Assembly: GCF_000686805.1 (NCBI RefSeq)
Contig: NZ_JMLP01000026.1
Coordinates: 1 to 52,161, forward strand
Length of the DNA stretch: 52,161 bases
Reading direction: 5' to 3'
Source: Bacillus sp. UNC41MFS5
GTDB lineage: Bacteria; Bacillota; Bacilli; Bacillales_B; DSM-18226
In this document: positions 29,198 to 38,935 of the stretch, piece after piece
How the letters are laid out: each line of letters starts with the position of its first letter
How positions within the stretch are numbered: the stretch's first letter is position 1
Translations under genes and position numbers: made by a program
Notes under the pieces: generated by a model
The model's input: only the letters and a program-made list of their open reading frames with translations
Told to the model about the DNA's origin: nothing
Databases searched by the model: none

Positions 29198-29259
29198 TGT
29201 TGCTACTCTTTAATTTACAGTGAACAGTGAACATTGTCTAGCCTAAGGTGCAGGTCTTT

Positions 29260-29892
29260 TTATTCTGGAGTGGTCTCTCTGCCTTCTTCATTATCAGGAT
29301 GTCCGCCATCTTGCTGCTCTCCAGCATTAATTTCATCTTCTTGTTTCGGAGGAAGAATGGAAGCAATCACTTCATCATTTTCATGGTTGATTTGGAAAGT
29401 AGATCCTTGATTAAGAATGTCGGCAATGGTTAGCGTTTCGCCGACCTGCAGATTCGTTACATCAACCTCAATTTGTTGTGGGATATTATCCGGTGTCGAC
29501 GTAATCGATAATTGATGGAGCGGTTGCTGTAAGACACCGCCATCTTTTACACCTGCTGCATCCCCAGCTAAAACAAGTCTTACATCTACATTAATCTTTG
29601 AGGATTTATCGACTGCTAAGAAATCAACATGAATGATTTCCCTTTTAATTGAATCCTCTTGGTATTCGGTTAAGACTACGTCCTGTTTGCTGCCGTCCAC
29701 ATCTAAAGAGATGACTCCATTCCGGCCCACTTGACGGATTGTTTTCGTTAAGTCAGCCGAATTAACATATACTGGCTTACTATCAACTTTTGAACCATAA
29801 ATGATGGCTGGGATATTTCCATTCGTTCTAATTTGCTTTAATGCCGAGTGGCGCAATTCCTTCCGTTCCTTTGCTTGTAAAACTGTACTCAT
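29260..29892 (-). CDS. ctc: General stress protein Ctc (ribosomal protein bL25, long form)
   Basis: 5S-rRNA-binding bL25/TL5 protein. The N-terminal L25 domain is followed by the C-terminal beta domain found in the long form, and an acidic, low-complexity tail ends the 210-residue chain (EINAGEQQ, EEGRETTPE). ATG with AGGAGGG 8 nt upstream is used; the in-frame GTG three codons before lies in that site. In B. subtilis ctc is a classic sigma-B gene, and the matching promoter is seen here. Confidence 0.95.
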   Translation of the reverse strand: MSTVLQAKERKELRHSALKQIRTNGNIPAIIYGSKVDSKPVYVNSADLTKTIRQVGRNGVISLDVDGSKQDVVLTEYQEDSIKREIIHVDFLAVDKSSKINVDVRLVLAGDAAGVKDGGVLQQPLHQLSITSTPDNIPQQIEVDVTNLQVGETLTIADILNQGSTFQINHENDEVIASILPPKQEDEINAGEQQDGGHPDNEEGRETTPE

Positions 29893-29934
29893 GTTTATCA
29901 CCCTCCTATTTTATCAAAAACTGTCTATATAAAA

Positions 29935-29960
29935 ATGCCCTAAAAAAGGAGGGTCTAAAC
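29935..29960 (-). promoter_or_regulatory. Sigma-B promoter of ctc
   Basis: Minus strand GTTTAG, 14-nt spacer, GGGCAT, one base off in each element from the sigma-B consensus GTTTAA / GGGTAT and with the same spacing as B. subtilis ctc. It implies the organism has a sigma-B stress response. Confidence 0.75.
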
Positions 29961-29997
29961 ATTTTTTTGCAAAACAAAGATAAAGTCTTTATACAGA

Positions 29998-30028
29998 AAC
30001 AGGATCCAGCCGCATGGGCCAGATCCTT
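29998..30028 (-). terminator. Possible terminator after prs
   Basis: Imperfect hairpin AGGATC...GATCCT with GC-rich inner pairs (GCC/GGC) shortly after the prs stop; the following T run is poor (TGTTTCTG), so termination may be partial. Confidence 0.4.
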
Positions 30029-30038
30029 ACACATTTAA

Positions 30039-30995
30039 TCAATCAAACAACGTACTTACGGATTGCTCTTCGTGAACTCGGATAATTGCTTCACCAAGAA
30101 GTGGTGCAACGGATAAGTTAATAATCTTATCAATCTTTTTCTCTTCTGGAAGTGCAATTGAATTAGTTATAACCAATTCTTTGATGTTTGAATTTTGAAT
30201 TCGTTCAATTGCAGGTCCTGATAAGACGGGATGGGTACAGCAAGCATATACTTCTGATGCCCCATTTTCGATTAAGGCGTTAGCAGCTAGTGTGATCGTA
30301 CCAGCTGTATCAATGATATCATCAATTAAAATCGCTATTTTCCCTTCAATATTACCAACAATATTCATAACTTCCGCCACGTTTGGTCTTGGACGACGTT
30401 TATCAATAATTGCAATTGGAGCTTTTAATCGTTCAGCTAACTTCCGAGCTCTTGTCACTCCGCCATGGTCTGGAGAAACAATGACAATGTCCCCTTGGAA
30501 ATCTCTCGCTTTAAAATAATCTGATAAGATCGGAACACCCATTAAATGATCAGTAGGAATATCAAAGAATCCTTGAATTTGTGGTGCGTGAAGATCAAGA
30601 CAGATCACACGAGTCGCTCCTGCTGTTTCAAGCAGAGTTGCCACTAATTTAGCTGTAATTGGCTCACGGGCACGTGCCTTACGATCCTGACGTGCATAGC
30701 CATAATAAGGCATAACAATATTAATGGTCTTTGCTGACGCTCTTTTTAACGCATCAATCATGATTAATAATTCCATGATATTTTCATTCACTGGCTGGCT
30801 AGTTGACTGGATGACATAAACATCACCGCCACGGATACTTTCCTCGATATTAATTTGAATTTCTCCGTCACTAAATCTTGTGACCGAACATTTACCTAAT
30901 TCAACACCGATGAATTTCGCAATTTCTGTTGCAAGAGGGAGATTTGAATTTAAACTAAACACCTTAAGATTTGGGTCTAAATATTGATTCGACAT
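30039..30995 (-). CDS. prs: Ribose-phosphate pyrophosphokinase
   Basis: Makes PRPP from ribose 5-phosphate and ATP for nucleotide, histidine and tryptophan synthesis. Class I motifs are [19 protein letters not shown]-region [59 protein letters not shown] and PRPP loop [13 protein letters not shown]. 318 residues matches B. subtilis Prs. Start has GGAGG. It lies 23 nt after glmU, in one operon. Confidence 0.98.
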   Translation of the reverse strand: MSNQYLDPNLKVFSLNSNLPLATEIAKFIGVELGKCSVTRFSDGEIQINIEESIRGGDVYVIQSTSQPVNENIMELLIMIDALKRASAKTINIVMPYYGYARQDRKARAREPITAKLVATLLETAGATRVICLDLHAPQIQGFFDIPTDHLMGVPILSDYFKARDFQGDIVIVSPDHGGVTRARKLAERLKAPIAIIDKRRPRPNVAEVMNIVGNIEGKIAILIDDIIDTAGTITLAANALIENGASEVYACCTHPVLSGPAIERIQNSNIKELVITNSIALPEEKKIDKIINLSVAPLLGEAIIRVHEEQSVSTLFD

Positions 30996-31018
30996 GATAG
31001 CCTCCTAAAATCATTCAC

Positions 31019-32392
31019 TTATTTCTTTAGATTCAGCTTTTGGACGTAATTTTCCTTATTTACTTGCTGTGCCCGGGCAATCGATAAGGCATCGCCTGGT
31101 ACATCTTTTGTAATCGTCGAACCTGCTGCCACATATGCACCCTTCCCAATGGTAACAGGGGCAACTAGATTTGAATTGCAGCCAATAAAGACTCCATCTT
31201 CAATCTTAGTTAAAAATTTATTTTTCCCGTCGTAATTAACTGTAATGGAACCGCAGCCGATGTTCACATCAGAACCTACCTCTGCGTCACCAATGTAACT
31301 TAGATGGGAGGCTTTGCTTCCTGTTCCAAAGACAGCTTTTTTGATTTCCACGAAATTGCCTATTTTCACTTCATCTTTAATTGTCGAGTCTGGGCGAATA
31401 TGAGCAAATGGCCCAATATTGACGTGAGCACCAATAGAACTATTATGTGCAACGGATTGACGGACTACCGTTTCCGCACCAATTTCACACGAATCAATTT
31501 CTGAGTTTGGTCCAATCTGACATTCTGATCCAATCACGGTTTTGCCTTTAATCATCGTTCCTGGATAGATCACCGTGTCCTGCCCGATTTCAACATCCGT
31601 TTCTATGTAGGTGTTGGCAGGGTCAATAAGGGTTACCCCGTTCCTCATATGAGCAGCATTCGTGCGAGCGCGCATAATTCGCTCTGCTTCTGCAAGAGCC
31701 ACACGATCATTCACACCTAGTGTTTCTTCAAATTCATCTGTTTGGAAAGCTGTGACCACTTCCCCCTGCTTCTTTAAAATTTCAATGACATCAGGTAAAT
31801 AATATTCACCTTGGACATTGTCATTCGAAACATTCTTTAACGCTTCAAATAAGGCTGTATTATCAAAGCAATAAGTCCCTGTGTTGATTTCATTAATCTT
31901 TCTTTCGACTTCTGAAGCATCTTTATGTTCAACAATTTTTTCTACCAAACCGTCTGCGTTTCGAATAATGCGGCCGTATCCAGTCGGGTCCTCAATTCTT
32001 GCTGTAAGAATCGTTGCTTTTGCCCCTAATTCTTCATGGTGTTTAAATAAAGCTTCCATCGTTTCTGCTCTAATTAAAGGAGTATCACCACATACAACAA
32101 TCGTTACTCCGGCTTTGCCTTCAAGGATGTTCTGTGCTTGACTTACAGCATGGGCAGTTCCTAACTGCTGATCCTGAAGAGCATATTGGCTGCTTTCACC
32201 TAATTGTGCTTGAACCATTTCTGCCCCATGACCAGTAATGGTGACAATTTCTTTTATATTAAGCTTCATTATTTGGTCAACCACATGTTGTACCATTGGT
32301 TTTCCGCATACGGGGTGTAATACTTTATATAGCTTAGATTTCATTCGCGTCCCTTGTCCCGCGGCTAAAATCACAGCATAACGATTAGACAT
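31019..32392 (-). CDS. glmU: Bifunctional UDP-GlcNAc pyrophosphorylase / glucosamine-1-phosphate acetyltransferase
   Basis: Last two steps to UDP-GlcNAc for peptidoglycan and teichoic acids. N-terminal Rossmann uridylyltransferase starts [23 protein letters not shown] (about 1-230). The C-terminal left-handed beta-helix of hexapeptide repeats (about 250-450) contains the acetyltransferase site, with [28 protein letters not shown]. Length 457 is normal. Start has GGAGG 7 nt upstream. It is co-transcribed with prs, as in B. subtilis (gcaD-prs). Confidence 0.98.
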   Translation of the reverse strand: MSNRYAVILAAGQGTRMKSKLYKVLHPVCGKPMVQHVVDQIMKLNIKEIVTITGHGAEMVQAQLGESSQYALQDQQLGTAHAVSQAQNILEGKAGVTIVVCGDTPLIRAETMEALFKHHEELGAKATILTARIEDPTGYGRIIRNADGLVEKIVEHKDASEVERKINEINTGTYCFDNTALFEALKNVSNDNVQGEYYLPDVIEILKKQGEVVTAFQTDEFEETLGVNDRVALAEAERIMRARTNAAHMRNGVTLIDPANTYIETDVEIGQDTVIYPGTMIKGKTVIGSECQIGPNSEIDSCEIGAETVVRQSVAHNSSIGAHVNIGPFAHIRPDSTIKDEVKIGNFVEIKKAVFGTGSKASHLSYIGDAEVGSDVNIGCGSITVNYDGKNKFLTKIEDGVFIGCNSNLVAPVTIGKGAYVAAGSTITKDVPGDALSIARAQQVNKENYVQKLNLKK

Positions 32393-32428
32393 GAACAGTC
32401 CTCCAATTAACCTTTTTATCCACTAAAA

Positions 32429-32457
32429 ATATTAACGTAATTGAACGCTCTTTTCAA
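32429..32457 (-). promoter_or_regulatory. Sigma-A promoter of glmU-prs
   Basis: Minus strand TTGAAA, 17-nt spacer, TAATAT, about 40 nt upstream of glmU and downstream of the spoVG terminator. Confidence 0.65.
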
Positions 32458-32555
32458 GGTATGTGAGGGAAGTGTCTATTTTTGTAATAATGAATTAATT
32501 TGAGATTGAGAGTAAGGTAAGAGGCTGCTGAGGGGAGATGAGTGCCTTTTGCACA

Positions 32556-32588
32556 ATAAAAAGAGCCTTCATAGAAGAAAGGCCCTAG
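32556..32588 (-). terminator. Terminator after spoVG
   Basis: Stem AGAGCCTT / AAGGCCCT with one mismatch, with TTTTTATTG following in the minus-strand transcript, just after the spoVG stop. Confidence 0.6.
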
Positions 32589-32600
32589 TTGTAAAAATCC

Positions 32601-32891
32601 TTAGGAAGCTCCGGCTTCTTCAAATTCTACTTCCAATTCACCTAGACGGTGGTACTCAGCCAAAACAGCTTCTTGGATTTTACCGCGTGTTCCTGAATTG
32701 ATTGGATGCGCAATGTCACGAAATTCTCCATCAGGAGTACGTTTGCTTGGCATAGCTACAAATAAACCGTTGTTTCCGTCGATAACCCGAATGTCATGAA
32801 CGACAAACTCATTGTCCAAAGTGATTGATGCAATCGCTCTCATTCTTCCATCTGTGCTAACGCGGCGTAATCTTACGTCAGTTACTTCCAT
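32601..32891 (-). CDS. spoVG: SpoVG, RNA/DNA-binding regulator
   Basis: A 96-residue protein involved in cell division control and cortex formation; homologues bind nucleic acid. It starts [22 protein letters not shown] and contains the conserved [21 protein letters not shown], followed by FRDIAHPIN and an acidic tail. Start has AAGGGTG. Its classical sigma-H promoter is preserved upstream and the AT-rich DNA around it would suit AbrB repression. Confidence 0.97.
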   Translation of the reverse strand: MEVTDVRLRRVSTDGRMRAIASITLDNEFVVHDIRVIDGNNGLFVAMPSKRTPDGEFRDIAHPINSGTRGKIQEAVLAEYHRLGELEVEFEEAGAS

Positions 32892-32933
32892 GTGCTCACA
32901 CCCTTTTCTTTAGATAAAAAGCTAAGTAAATAA

Positions 32934-32958
32934 ATTCAACAATTTTTTCAAAAATCCT
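32934..32958 (-). promoter_or_regulatory. Sigma-H promoter of spoVG
   Basis: Minus strand AGGATTT, 14-nt spacer, GAAT: same elements and spacing as the well-studied B. subtilis spoVG promoter. It is embedded in A/T-rich DNA upstream, the kind bound by AbrB there. Confidence 0.8.
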
Positions 32959-33044
32959 TCTTTATATTCAAAATATTTTTGAAAAATTAGGGCGAAATAG
33001 TGAACACTATGGAACGATGGATGAAAAGGAAACAATCTAATCTC

Positions 33045-33419
33045 TTATTTAACGAGTGCGACTACTTCGATTTCCACTAATACATCTTTCGGCAATCGAG
33101 CAACCTCGACACATGAACGAGCAGGTTTATGTGTAGAGAAGTATTCACCATAGACTTCATTTAATGCAGTGAAATCATCCATATTTTTAATAAATACGGT
33201 GGTCTTTACCACGGTTTCAAATGATGCACCCGCAGCAGTTAATACCCCCTGCAAATTTTGAAATACTTGGTGAGCTTGTTCTTTAATATCGCCTGTTACT
33301 AAAGATCCTTCAGCTGTTAATGGGATTTGTCCTGAACTATAGAACAGATTATTAACAATAATTCCTTGTGAATACGGGCCAATTGCAGCCGGTGCTTGAT
33401 TTGTTTGAATCACTTTCAT
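33045..33419 (-). CDS. ridA: RidA family enamine/imine deaminase
   Basis: Hydrolyses reactive enamines and imines such as 2-aminoacrylate; B. subtilis YabJ was also linked to purR regulation. The 124-residue YjgF/YER057c/UK114 protein has [41 protein letters not shown] and [20 protein letters not shown] with the conserved arginine near residue 104. ATG with GGAGGG 7 nt upstream. It lies 15 nt after purR and is probably co-transcribed. Confidence 0.96.
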   Translation of the reverse strand: MKVIQTNQAPAAIGPYSQGIIVNNLFYSSGQIPLTAEGSLVTGDIKEQAHQVFQNLQGVLTAAGASFETVVKTTVFIKNMDDFTALNEVYGEYFSTHKPARSCVEVARLPKDVLVEIEVVALVK

Positions 33420-33434
33420 ATGTATTCCCTCCAT

Positions 33435-34253
33435 CTATTTTTTAAAATAATTGCCAGCTTGAACATTAATCTTCTTATCTTTCAAATCTACATCAGCTAA
33501 TTGCACGAGCGATGTATATTCATCGACGAGCCGCTCTTGTATTTTTTCTGCCTCTACTAACACAGCAATTCCCGCCAGATGTCCATTGAATTCCTCAAGC
33601 AGGCTGATCATGCCCATAACGGTTCCGCCAGCCTTCATAAAATCATCCACAACAAGGACGCGGGAACCTTCTTTCATACTTCGTTTCGAAAGGAGCATGG
33701 TTTGAATTCTTTTCGTTGAACCAGACACATAATTAATACTAACAGTCGGACCTTCGGTAACCTTACTATCTCTCCTAACGATCACAACAGGAACATTCAA
33801 CTGACTCGCAACTGCATAGGCAAGTGGAATTCCTTTTGTGGCCACGGTCATGACCACATCTATTTTTGCGTCGGTATAAGCAGAGGCGATAATGCGCCCG
33901 GCTTTTTGGACCACCTGTGGATCGCCCAAAATATCAGTTAAGTATAAGTATCCTCCAGGTAGCAGCCTGTCAGGATTAGCAATTAAATCACATAATTCAT
34001 TGATAAAAGGTGCTGCTTCTTCATGGCTTACTTTTACAAAGAATTTAACCCCGCCAGACGCCCCGGGCACGGTTTGGATGGTCCCAATTCCTCTATTTTC
34101 AAATGTCTCTTTGATGATAGCCAAATCTTCACTAATCGAGGATTTCGCAGAGGCATAACGTTCAGCAAAAAAAGTAAGCGGAACTAATTGTCGAGGATGA
34201 TCCAGTAAATAATTAGTCATATCAATCAAGCGTTCACTGCGGCGAAATTTCAT
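33435..34253 (-). CDS. purR: Purine operon repressor PurR
   Basis: PRPP-responsive repressor of purine synthesis and transport genes. The N-terminal winged helix (MKFRRSERLIDMTNYLL) is joined to a PRT-fold effector domain from about residue 75, with VVDDFMKAGGTVMGM as PRPP loop. The ATG is chosen by comparison with B. subtilis PurR and a GGGGG site about 6 nt upstream; a 20-codon upstream extension is rejected. At 272 residues it is a little shorter than B. subtilis at the C-terminus. Confidence 0.96.
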   Translation of the reverse strand: MKFRRSERLIDMTNYLLDHPRQLVPLTFFAERYASAKSSISEDLAIIKETFENRGIGTIQTVPGASGGVKFFVKVSHEEAAPFINELCDLIANPDRLLPGGYLYLTDILGDPQVVQKAGRIIASAYTDAKIDVVMTVATKGIPLAYAVASQLNVPVVIVRRDSKVTEGPTVSINYVSGSTKRIQTMLLSKRSMKEGSRVLVVDDFMKAGGTVMGMISLLEEFNGHLAGIAVLVEAEKIQERLVDEYTSLVQLADVDLKDKKINVQAGNYFKK

Positions 34254-34309
34254 AACAATCCCCCAAAAACACGAATATTCTAACTTAAGGATACCATTTT
34301 CGTACGTCT

Positions 34310-35179
34310 TCAATCAAGTGAGTGTCGTTCACCTAACATGCGGACGGCAAATACTTGATCACAGAATCCTCTTAATCCGTTATAAATTCGGTGCATTCTA
34401 GAATCATGCTGAACAATTCCAAACACCGTCGGCCCGCTCCCGCTCATTAGGACTGCATCCGCACCAAAACGTTTCATTTGTTCCTTAATGAGCGCAACTT
34501 CAGGATGAAGGTTTAGCGTCACTTCTTCTAAGACATTCCCAACGTTGCCGCATACCTTTTGGTAATCATGCTCTTGGATTGCTTCAATCATACCAGCGAT
34601 ATTAGGATGGACCGTTTCTTTAATATCCAGCCTTCGGTAAACTTCAGCTGTTGACACCCCTATAAAAGGCTTTGCGAGGATGACCCAGCATGTTGGCGGG
34701 GCAGGTATTTGTGTAATAATTTCCCCTCTCCCCTTTGCCAAGGCTGTCCCGCCATAGACACAAAAGGAAACATCCGACCCAATCTCGCTGCCAAGTTCGG
34801 CCAATTCATCCATGGTTAATCCAAGATTCCAAAGCTTATTTAAACCTCTTAAAGTGGCTGCAGCATCACTGCTCCCCCCCGCAAGTCCAGCTGCGACCGG
34901 AATGGTTTTTTCAATCGAAATCATCACACCTTGTTTGACATGGAATCGATCTTTTAAGAGCTGGGCAGCCTGATAAGCTAAATTTCGCTGGTCATCAGGA
35001 ACATAGCGATTGTGAGAAAGAATATGTATTTTATCTTCGTTTAATAACGATAGCTCTACCCGGTCCGCCAAATCAATCGTGGTCATAATCATCTCCACCT
35101 CATGAAAGCCATCGGGGCGTTTGTGTAGAACATCTAATGCTAAATTTATTTTGGCCGGTGCTTTTACTAAAAGCTTCAC
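34310..35179 (-). CDS. ispE: 4-diphosphocytidyl-2-C-methyl-D-erythritol kinase
   Basis: GHMP kinase of the MEP isoprenoid pathway. Markers are [25 protein letters not shown] at the N-terminus, the phosphate loop [21 protein letters not shown] near residue 95, and [14 protein letters not shown] near 240. The GTG start that gives [13 protein letters not shown] is preferred because AGGTGG is 5 nt upstream; a GTG three codons earlier lies inside that site. 289 residues fits B. subtilis IspE. Confidence 0.95.
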   Translation of the reverse strand: MKLLVKAPAKINLALDVLHKRPDGFHEVEMIMTTIDLADRVELSLLNEDKIHILSHNRYVPDDQRNLAYQAAQLLKDRFHVKQGVMISIEKTIPVAAGLAGGSSDAAATLRGLNKLWNLGLTMDELAELGSEIGSDVSFCVYGGTALAKGRGEIITQIPAPPTCWVILAKPFIGVSTAEVYRRLDIKETVHPNIAGMIEAIQEHDYQKVCGNVGNVLEEVTLNLHPEVALIKEQMKRFGADAVLMSGSGPTVFGIVQHDSRMHRIYNGLRGFCDQVFAVRMLGERHSLD

Positions 35180-35199
35180 TACGTCCACCTACTTCTATA

Positions 35200-35241
35200 T
35201 TGTCCAGTTTCAGCGCCTGGGCAAGGCGCTCCCACTTTTCC
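35200..35241. repeat. Short palindromic interspersed element, copy C
   Basis: Read on the minus strand it starts GAAAAGTGGGAGCGCCT and ends AGGCGCTGAAACTGGACA, the same pattern as copies A and B but with only 5 nt between the AGCGCCT/AGGCGCT arms. It lies just upstream of ispE, so it forms a hairpin in the ispE leader. Confidence 0.65.
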
Positions 35242-35365
35242 TTTTCCGAAAATCCACATTTTGTCCTATTTTACCACAAAATGATAAAAGTAAGACGTGA
35301 GATATGCGAAATCCTATCAAATTTCATAATTTATTATATATTTTATATAAACAAGGTCATATTTT

Positions 35366-35402
35366 GGAGAAAAAAGACCAAAGGAAAATGTTCCTCTGGT
35401 CT
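35366..35402 (-). terminator. Terminator after sspF
   Basis: Stem AGACCAAAGGAA / TTCCTCTGGTCT (one mismatch) with a 4-nt loop and TTTTTTCTCC tail in the minus-strand transcript. Confidence 0.85.
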
Positions 35403-35454
35403 CGCTGCAGTAAGTGATTGATTAATATAATAAGCGGAAGTCCTTTTTTAGAAG

Positions 35455-35640
35455 TTAACCTCTTGGACTCCGATTGGCTAACTGTCCTTGTGCAAGTTCA
35501 ACGGCACGCTTGACCATATTCCCTGCATCTTTTGCTTTGATGCCGCCCCATCCTTCTTTTTGAACAACATCATAAAATCCAAGTTCCTTTGCCAACTCTT
35601 CTTTCAAGTGACTGGACATTATTCCTCTTCTTCTGCCCAT
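35455..35640 (-). CDS. sspF: Minor alpha/beta-type small acid-soluble spore protein SspF
   Basis: A 61-residue DNA-binding spore protein that protects the forespore chromosome. It has [18 protein letters not shown], with the alpha/beta SASP region around the GPR protease site, and [15 protein letters not shown]. It starts MGRRRGIM like B. subtilis SspF, with AAGGGG 8 nt upstream. Monocistronic, with a sigma-G-type promoter and a terminator. Confidence 0.95.
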   Translation of the reverse strand: MGRRRGIMSSHLKEELAKELGFYDVVQKEGWGGIKAKDAGNMVKRAVELAQGQLANRSPRG

Positions 35641-35671
35641 CTAAACAACCCCTTTCATACTACAGCATTCT

Positions 35672-35701
35672 TAGTATGGGATAGATATTGGTATTTATGA
35701 G
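35672..35701 (-). promoter_or_regulatory. Sigma-G promoter of sspF
   Basis: Minus strand CTCATA, 17-nt spacer, CATACTA; the -10 is an exact sigma-G element and the -35 is near consensus, about 30 nt upstream of the start. Confidence 0.65.
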
Positions 35702-35757
35702 GGAAGGCATTGATTTGCTCTCTATTTTCAGTATCTACTAGCTTTCGCTTTATAAAT

Positions 35758-35790
35758 AGCAAAAAGCAGTAAACCAAGGTTTACTGCTGC
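35758..35790 (-). terminator. Terminator after veg
   Basis: Perfect stem AGCAGTAAACC / GGTTTACTGCT with a very tight loop and TTTTTGC tail, about 15 nt after the veg stop. Confidence 0.85.
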
Positions 35791-35804
35791 AGATTGCTTA
35801 TATA

Positions 35805-36068
35805 CTAATTTAAGGCTAAATGTCCTGATGCATCTTCGTAGAAAGTGATTTGAACTGTTTCTGTTAATACATCCGCATAGCTGTAAGAAACACGTTCGAA
35901 TGAGTTTTCATCCTGATCTAATTGAATAACAAATACAGATGGATAAGTTTCCGCTAAAACACCGGAGCGTTCAATGGTTTTTCTACGTCCACCATTGGCT
36001 TTAAGCAGTAATCTTTTCCCTAAATTTGTGTCAAGAGCCTTTTTAATATCGGCTAAGGTTTTTGGCAT
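35805..36068 (-). CDS. veg: Veg protein (biofilm/matrix gene regulator)
   Basis: An 87-residue highly conserved Firmicutes protein. It contains [23 protein letters not shown], the strictly conserved [21 protein letters not shown] and [20 protein letters not shown]. In B. subtilis Veg stimulates matrix genes by acting against SinR. The ATG with GAGGTGG 5 nt upstream gives the same size as B. subtilis (86); an upstream open extension of 20 codons overlaps the promoter and is rejected. Two strong tandem promoters precede it. Confidence 0.97.
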   Translation of the reverse strand: MPKTLADIKKALDTNLGKRLLLKANGGRRKTIERSGVLAETYPSVFVIQLDQDENSFERVSYSYADVLTETVQITFYEDASGHLALN

Positions 36069-36089
36069 TCGGTCCACCTCACTGTGTAA

Positions 36090-36118
36090 AGTATAACACA
36101 CTGACATAGTTATGTCAA
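36090..36118 (-). promoter_or_regulatory. veg promoter, proximal (sigma-A)
   Basis: Minus strand TTGACA, 17-nt spacer, TATACT, about 22 nt upstream of the start codon. One base from the ideal hexamers. Confidence 0.75.
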
Positions 36119-36130
36119 ACAAAAACATAA

Positions 36131-36160
36131 ATTATATCAGTCAAACAAAAAGTTTGTCAA
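36131..36160 (-). promoter_or_regulatory. veg promoter, distal (sigma-A)
   Basis: Minus strand TTGACA, 18-nt spacer, TATAAT, a full consensus match 13 nt upstream of the proximal promoter's -35. Confidence 0.75.
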
Positions 36161-36243
36161 TATGTTTTGTTCTACTTTTTCTTCTAAAATTCAACATTTT
36201 TAGCTTGCCTTAAATTGCAGGGGAATATGTACCAGCCATAAAA

Positions 36244-36281
36244 TAAAAAAATAAGCCTTTTCGTTTTGGAAAGGCTTATTC
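36244..36281 (-). terminator. Terminator after yabG
   Basis: Stem AATAAGCCTTT / AAAGGCTTATT with a 9-nt loop overlaps the yabG stop and is followed by a T run (TTTTTTATTT) on the minus strand. Confidence 0.88.
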
Positions 36282-37163
36282 ATCTTCCTCTTCTTGGATT
36301 GGCCGATAAGGCATCCCTGTCCTTAACACTCCCTTTGTCTCAATCCCACCAAGTCCCTTTTCACCTGTTAAGGTGTTCCGTAACACATCCCATACGTTGA
36401 TTCGTTCCATGAAAGGTGTAAAGCTGATTTTAGCAACAATATACACTGGGTCCAGTGCATGAATGTTAATCCTTTCTGGTGAACTAGCGAAGTTCGCTCC
36501 GGCGTGAATCAAGGATTCAAAATGCGATTGACATGCACCAGCAAAGATGACGAGCTGATCCAAGTGAGGGATTCTTTTCCTTGCTTCATTAACCGTTTGA
36601 ACGAAATGTTTTGAATGACGGTAAGCATTAATATCTGTCATCTTCCCTTTTGCTTTTGAATATGCATCATGACCAGTAATCACGAGAATATCGGGACGAT
36701 ACGTATCAATCAGGGCACCAATTCGATCAGGCATCTCCTTTTCGTTACAGTGTATCCCCATAACAGGGATACCCACCTTTTCATATACTGTCATACATTT
36801 CTTTAAATAGGATGGATCACCATCTAGATGGAGAACCTTCCCTGGCATTTGAAAATAATTACTTGGTTTTACATAGCCGCCAGTCGCCACGTATTCCTGC
36901 CGGTGCTTGATTAATTCCACATCTTGAGTAAACAGCCGAAATGACTGCTCCTCCAATGTCCGGTATTCATTCTTCAGCTTGGCTCTTTGATTATGGTCAA
37001 TAACAACCAAATCCTCGTATGGGGCATCTGCTACGAGCCGGAAATCCTCTCCATATAGGACTGCAAACTTCTGGTCGTTTATTTTTCGGACATCAATTAT
37101 ACGAAAGAGAATATCACAGTTATACGAGCGCCTGCCGACAATATCATTTATTTTTATATCCAC
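36276..37163 (-). CDS. yabG: Sporulation-specific protease YabG
   Basis: A 295-residue mother-cell protease that processes spore coat proteins in B. subtilis (peptidase family U57). Conserved stretches are IKINDIVGRRSYNCDILFRI, VLHLDGDPSYLKKCMTVYEK, DILVITGHDAYSK, YRHSKHFVQTVNEAR and VIFAGACQSHFESLIHAGANFASSP with histidine and cysteine candidates for catalysis. A GTG start with GGAGTG 6 nt upstream aligns with B. subtilis; the longer frame has no site. Its promoter matches sigma-K. Confidence 0.94.
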   Translation of the reverse strand: MDIKINDIVGRRSYNCDILFRIIDVRKINDQKFAVLYGEDFRLVADAPYEDLVVIDHNQRAKLKNEYRTLEEQSFRLFTQDVELIKHRQEYVATGGYVKPSNYFQMPGKVLHLDGDPSYLKKCMTVYEKVGIPVMGIHCNEKEMPDRIGALIDTYRPDILVITGHDAYSKAKGKMTDINAYRHSKHFVQTVNEARKRIPHLDQLVIFAGACQSHFESLIHAGANFASSPERINIHALDPVYIVAKISFTPFMERINVWDVLRNTLTGEKGLGGIETKGVLRTGMPYRPIQEEEDE

Positions 37164-37214
37164 TGTCGTCACTCCAATGAGACCAGCAAATAGGCCTAAA
37201 TAAGGTTTCACTCA

Positions 37215-37243
37215 TAGGCTATGCAGCTAGCTGCCTCATTGTG
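37215..37243 (-). promoter_or_regulatory. Sigma-K promoter of yabG
   Basis: Minus strand CACA, 16-nt spacer, CATAGCCTA: fits mACm-N16-CATANNNTA exactly. B. subtilis yabG is a sigma-K gene. The -35 touches the T tail of the ksgA terminator. Confidence 0.75.
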
Positions 37244-37270
37244 AAAAAAAATAGACCCTTTAACAGGGGT

Positions 37271-37273
<3 letters not shown>
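37243..37273 (-). terminator. Terminator after ksgA
   Basis: Stem TAGACCC / GGGTCTA with an 8-nt loop and a TTTTTTTT tail, overlapping the ksgA stop. Confidence 0.8.
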
Positions 37274-38705
<1,432 letters not shown>

Positions 38706-38897
38706 TTTACTAATATAGGCCTCCGTAATAAAAAAATAAAAAATTGAAAAAAACTTGAAACATTTTTGTAATGTCCATCGTCTATATTATCAAACAGATT
38801 CATACAATTAAGTAAGAAAAGTTTAATTATCTCTTCAGAGGGTATACTGTTTTTATTAATATGTATCGATGTTAGTATAAAGAAATTTACGAGAAAA

Positions 38898-38928
38898 GCA
38901 AAATGCAGAGGATAGGACCCTCTGCATA
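38898..38928 (-). terminator. Probable terminator after yabE
   Basis: Perfect 9-bp stem ATGCAGAGG / CCTCTGCAT with a 7-nt loop shortly after the yabE stop; T tail is interrupted (TTTGCTTTTC). Confidence 0.6.
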
Positions 38929-38935
38929 AAGGAAA

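Noticed and set aside
32413..32421. Possible DnaA box TTATCCACT
   Set aside because: Single site with one mismatch, no cluster; likely chance in AT-rich DNA.
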